The notes beneath the pieces were generated by a model, which was not told where the DNA came from, ran no database searches, and saw nothing but the letters and a program-made list of their open reading frames with translations. Both the position numbers and the translations under genes were made by a program. Of a DNA stretch of 64,000 nucleotides, positions 63,654-64,000 are shown in pieces (the stretch's first letter is position 1; each line of letters opens with the position of its first letter). This stretch comes from Climacteris rufus (Eukaryota; Chordata; Aves; Passeriformes; Climacteridae): the NCBI GenBank assembly GCA_013398175.1, contig VZRZ01006844.1:462332-526331 (forward strand), given 5' to 3'.

Positions 63654-64000
63654 GATTTCTCAAACCTTGAGCTTTTCATGTAAATGAATATTTAACAATT
63701 GGAAGTTAGTTTTCTTAATGAAAATTAGTTTCTTGAAATTTGTATCACAAATTAAAGCATCGTCCCCATACCATCTACTGATTTTTCTTTACAGAAATGT
63801 TCCCAAGCTTAGCACTTCCTCAAATTATTAGCTCAGCCTCAACTCCAGCCAGTGGTAAAACTCAGTATTAAATAGAGAGATTGAAATCAGAATTGGCAGA
63901 TTTTATGTTAATTGACTCTCCTAAATGTGTATATTTAGAACATTTAGTTCATCTAAATATATCTGAAGAACTTGAGAAAATAGTGTTATTGTACTCTTTT

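Larger units (their letters stand above)
56783..64000 (+). other. CDK14: Start of the next CDK14 intron (incomplete)
   Basis: No further CDK14 exon was recognised. The next one should encode VNGKLVALK with the ATP-anchoring Lys, and no such sequence was seen. The stretch holds a short CR1 tail (58870-59020), a second copy of the 15-bp palindrome (58490-58504), a GC-richer patch at about 62825-62960 and a strong hairpin at 63622-63653. The longest open frame (62342-62782, 146 codons) has no recognisable domain. Confidence 0.8.

Noticed and set aside
1..64000. CRISPR arrays, operons, phage or other prokaryotic systems.
   Set aside because: No regularly spaced repeats, dense coding or ribosome-binding-site-led ORFs. 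The sequence is eukaryotic intron with CR1 LINEs.

Overview
The window is vertebrate, almost certainly avian, chromosomal DNA. It is AT-rich and mostly intronic, and holds seven diverged CR1 (chicken repeat 1) LINE copies with the reptile/bird type of 3' end (variants of ATTCTGTG). The species cannot be fixed from what is visible. CR1 also occurs in crocodilians and turtles, so 'bird' rests on CR1 density plus an avian-looking retroviral LTR.

Only one protein-coding gene can be supported: a central part of CDK14 (PFTAIRE-1/PFTK1, a cyclin-Y-dependent kinase) on the + strand. Two coding exons are present. The first (45648-45893, 82 codons) encodes the basic, Ser-rich N-terminal region, including the RHSSPSS motif. 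The second (56682-56776, 95 nt) encodes the start of the kinase domain with its glycine-rich ATP loop. They are separated by a 10.8 kb intron. The first ~45.6 kb is read as the preceding, very long intron, and the last ~7.2 kb as the start of the next one. The N-terminal exon(s) and the rest of the kinase domain, including the PFTAIRE helix and catalytic loop, lie outside the window or were not recognised.

Layout: 1-5935 unique AT-rich intron; 5936-7235 antisense CR1; 7236-~7569 antisense solo LTR; 7570-18469 unique intron with a 13-bp minisatellite; ~18470-20014 sense CR1 (largest copy); ~22200-22665 antisense CR1 retaining an FADD reverse-transcriptase motif; ~26385-27163 sense CR1; 27164-45647 unique intron with a few GC-richer patches; CDK14 exon; intron with simple repeats and a tail-to-tail CR1 pair (52068-52262 +, 52791-53308 -); CDK14 exon; intron with a short sense CR1 tail (58870-59020) and a perfect 14-bp hairpin near 63.6 kb.

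I found no convincing novel multi-gene system. The open frames outside the two exons and the CR1 copies are short, lack recognisable domains and look like chance. The observations most worth checking are the inverted CR1 pair flanking the 95-nt kinase exon (possible back-splicing), the perfect hairpin at 63622-63653, and the unexplained GC-rich islands inside the introns.
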